Below, piece after piece: positions 62,091-64,000 of a DNA stretch of 64,000 nt. The stretch is from an uncultured Candidatus Melainabacteria bacterium. Its GTDB lineage: Bacteria > Cyanobacteriota > Vampirovibrionia > Gastranaerophilales > Gastranaerophilaceae. The notes under the pieces were generated by a model. The model searched no databases. It saw only the letters and a list, made by a program, of their open reading frames with translations, and was not told the origin of the DNA. Where the stretch lies: contig CAKVLL010000002.1 of NCBI GenBank assembly GCA_934757255.1, positions 51,071 through 115,070 on the forward strand. The letters are read 5' to 3'. Position 1 is the first letter of the stretch. Every line of letters starts with the position of its first letter. Position numbers and translations under genes: made by a program.

Positions 62091-63806
62091 ATGGAAATTA
62101 AAATAAATAGCGCTGTTAATTTTCAAAGACGCCTAAAACCAAAAGAAGAGGCGGATTATTTTGCTACACTAAAACTCGCAAAAGAAAAAATCGGAAACAG
62201 AGGAAAATCTATTCTTATTATTCCAACAACCGCTTTGCCACAAGAGGTTTCTAACAACACAGGCTTAGGGAATATAGCCGGCAAAGAAAGCGCAATGTTT
62301 TTTGATTTTGCTAAAAAATATTGGGGAATTAATGAAATTCAAATCCAGCCTATCGGTCAATATCATAATCACAATGGGACTTATCCTATATATTCCGGAA
62401 CATCATTGGATTTGGGTAACCACGTAATTAACATAAAATCACACTGTACAGAAGAAGAATTCCAAGAACTTGTTAAATCGAACAATAATTCAAACGATTT
62501 GAACTACGAAAATATCGTTGATAAGAATTCTAAGCAAGAAAAAATTTTGAAAAGAATATACAAACGCGAAGCTTCAAACAAAGAGTTTGCCGAATTCAAA
62601 AAAAATAATGCACAATACTTAGAGCCGAAAGCGTTATACCGAGCTTTAAGAGAGCTAAACAACAGTTATGATTACAAAAACTGGAATGATGTCGACAAAA
62701 ATTTATATTTGCTTCCGAAAAAAGAACGCGAAAATCGAATTGCAGAAATTTATAAACAAAAAAGCGAAGAAATAGATTTTTATAAATTCAAACAATTTTT
62801 AGCTGAAAAAGATTTAAAACAAGCAAAAGAAAATTTGAACTCAAAAGGCTTAAAACTCAATGGAGATTTAATCTGTGGATTTTCGTTTGACGAAATTTGG
62901 GCACATCCAAAAGCTTTTTTGGAAGGCAAAACTATTGGTTGGGGTTTGCCGGCATTGGATTTAGATTCAAAAGACGCAGAAAATTTATTAAGAGAAAAAA
63001 TACAACTATATTCCAAAAGATTTGATGGTTTTAGAATCGACGCTTCTTGGACTTATATAAATCAACCAAACGGTAAAAATTATAATGACAAGATTTTAAA
63101 TATAATTGATGACGAAGTAAAAAAAGTTAAAGGTGCAAACTTTGATTTGAAAAATATTATGCACGAATTTACAGCATCAGAAGAAAATTTTAGACTTTAC
63201 GACGGCGAAAAATTAAAAGATTGTGTGAAAAACAGAGTCCAAATTCAGACTTCTGATTGGCTTTCAGAAAATTGGGGTTCTAACAAAGCCTTTTTAGAAC
63301 GCGGTTGGAATCCTGAAAACTTTATTATTGGTGCGACAAATCATGATTCTAAGAAAATAAAATTTGACAAAGAACAAGCAAAAGTTCTTAGCAAAATCTT
63401 AAACATTCCAGAAAGTAAATTAAATAATGAAGAAGAATTTATTAAAGCGAAACTTGCAGAACCAATGATGGCTTATAATAATATGATTTATTTTAAAGAT
63501 GCCTTAGCCACTGACAAAAACAAACTTTCAATGGATTTTGAAAAAGAATATATTTACAATTTGGAACATAACAAGGGATTCAATCCAATGGATGCCTTAG
63601 AAAAAGCGTTCAAAGCAAAAGGTTTAGACTCAGAAGAACCTGAATTGTTTAATAAAATTGTTAAATACAAAAAGATTTTAGAAAACAAAGAATTTTCTCA
63701 CAAAAAAATTGCTGCAATTGCTGTTGGAGTCGGCATTTTAGGCACAGCAGTAACAAAGATGGTAATTGACAAAATAATAAAACAACATCCCCAAAACACA
63801 AACTAA
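62091..63806 (+). CDS. GH77/GH13-like glucan enzyme with C-terminal membrane helix
   Basis: 571 residues. Near the start it has VNFQRR, the short tag seen elsewhere in the window. The core keeps glucan-enzyme motifs: GFRIDASW near residue 313, MHEFTAS near residue 357, and TNHDSK near residue 416, matching the Asp/Glu/Asp triad of GH77/GH13. A predicted membrane helix (residues ~535-555, AAIAVGVGILGTAV) lies near the C-terminus, unusual for these enzymes. Start at ATG 62091; AGAAG lies upstream. Distinct from malQ at 48982 and from the GH13-like protein at 2194. Confidence 0.65.
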   Translation: MEIKINSAVNFQRRLKPKEEADYFATLKLAKEKIGNRGKSILIIPTTALPQEVSNNTGLGNIAGKESAMFFDFAKKYWGINEIQIQPIGQYHNHNGTYPIYSGTSLDLGNHVINIKSHCTEEEFQELVKSNNNSNDLNYENIVDKNSKQEKILKRIYKREASNKEFAEFKKNNAQYLEPKALYRALRELNNSYDYKNWNDVDKNLYLLPKKERENRIAEIYKQKSEEIDFYKFKQFLAEKDLKQAKENLNSKGLKLNGDLICGFSFDEIWAHPKAFLEGKTIGWGLPALDLDSKDAENLLREKIQLYSKRFDGFRIDASWTYINQPNGKNYNDKILNIIDDEVKKVKGANFDLKNIMHEFTASEENFRLYDGEKLKDCVKNRVQIQTSDWLSENWGSNKAFLERGWNPENFIIGATNHDSKKIKFDKEQAKVLSKILNIPESKLNNEEEFIKAKLAEPMMAYNNMIYFKDALATDKNKLSMDFEKEYIYNLEHNKGFNPMDALEKAFKAKGLDSEEPELFNKIVKYKKILENKEFSHKKIAAIAVGVGILGTAVTKMVIDKIIKQHPQNTN

Positions 63807-63988
63807 TTAAGCAGTTTTTTTAAACTACCCAGTCGGACTCCCTTTTTCGGCAATGTTTTAATCTCTGAAAAATAACATAATTTAGGAGTTAACAAAGTTT
63901 AGAAGCTGTACTTCTTTAAGCTATATTCAAACGGAAGCCCAGCTTATAAGCCAACCTATTGAAAAGGTTATTTACAAAGGAGGTCAAA
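63807..63988 (+). other. Leader region of the next gene
   Basis: Small hairpin candidates, for example GAAG/CTTC near 63902-63914 and AACC/GGTT near 63955-63968, then a very strong AAAGGAGG at 63976-63983. This suggests a highly expressed gene follows. Confidence 0.4.
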
Positions 63989-64000
63989 ATGACGATTAGA
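63989..64000 (+). CDS. Start of a gene cut by the window end
   Basis: ATG at 63989 after AAAGGAGGTCAAA; only four codons (MTIR) are visible. The strong ribosome site is convincing, but the product cannot be named. Confidence 0.6.

Noticed and set aside
63989..64000. Flagellin gene start
   Set aside because: Four codons (MTIR) and a strong ribosome site would fit, but this is too little to support a name.

Overview
The window is AT-rich (estimated by eye) bacterial chromosome from what looks like an anaerobic, flagellated, diderm bacterium. My best guess is a non-photosynthetic gut or sediment relative of the cyanobacteria (Vampirovibrionia / Gastranaerophilales type). Four observations support this. 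The ATP synthase beta and epsilon genes (atpD-atpC) stand apart from other ATP synthase genes, and efp sits directly before accB; both arrangements are typical of cyanobacteria. Metabolism is anaerobic (class III ribonucleotide reductase, 2-oxoacid:ferredoxin oxidoreductase, ADP-forming acyl-CoA ligase). An AsmA-like protein and an MMPL-type exporter suggest an outer membrane. No photosynthesis gene is present. The assignment is inference, not proof.

Layout. 1-2 kb: end of a split glutamate synthase (FMN domain, then GXGXG domain fused to a ferredoxin). 2.2-6 kb: a GH13-like alpha-glucan enzyme and ribD. 6.4-13.2 kb: nrdD, uvrA and a SulP transporter. 13.3-15.4 kb: atpD-atpC. 15.4-20.3 kb, minus strand: fliF-fliG-fliH-fliI, the flagellar MS ring, switch and export ATPase. 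20.6-26.3 kb: PAP2 phosphatase, AsmA-like protein and ADP-forming acyl-CoA ligase. 26.7-29.4 kb: alaS. 29.5-35 kb: lipid and fatty-acyl genes (three PlsC-like acyltransferases, a ketoacyl synthase and a partial ketoacyl synthase) and a methionine-gamma-lyase-like enzyme. 35-38.2 kb, minus strand: the korABCD-type operon. 38.2-43.4 kb: regulators, a glycosyltransferase and two unusual repeat proteins. 43.6-46.2 kb: efp-accB-accC. 46.3-51.4 kb: M49-like peptidase, malQ, and a duplicated ~490 bp segment. 51.4-56.3 kb: yidD, MMPL exporter, tRNA-Met, rdgB, glycosyltransferase, hpf. 56.8-57.5 kb: rplU-rpmA. 57.7-63.8 kb: small and hypothetical genes and a GH77-like protein with a C-terminal membrane helix.

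The most striking feature is not a gene. Nine long imperfect hairpin elements, in three unrelated sequence families, share one design: two inverted arms made of degenerate tandem units of about 8 nt around a loop. Eight of the nine lie in gaps between co-directional, functionally linked genes (glt, all three kor gaps, efp-accB, accB-accC, atpD-atpC, fliF-fliG). The family I and III copies fill nearly the whole gap from just after the stop codon to just before the next ribosome binding site. The five family I copies share a loop and all lie in the same orientation relative to transcription. They may be RNA spacer or stabiliser elements.

Other recurring signals are start codons placed 6-7 nt after a -10 hexamer (probable leaderless mRNAs), one divergent gene pair separated by only 18 bp with overlapping promoters, a short N-terminal tag shared by otherwise unrelated proteins, and a structured intergenic block present twice with 174 of 176 bases identical.
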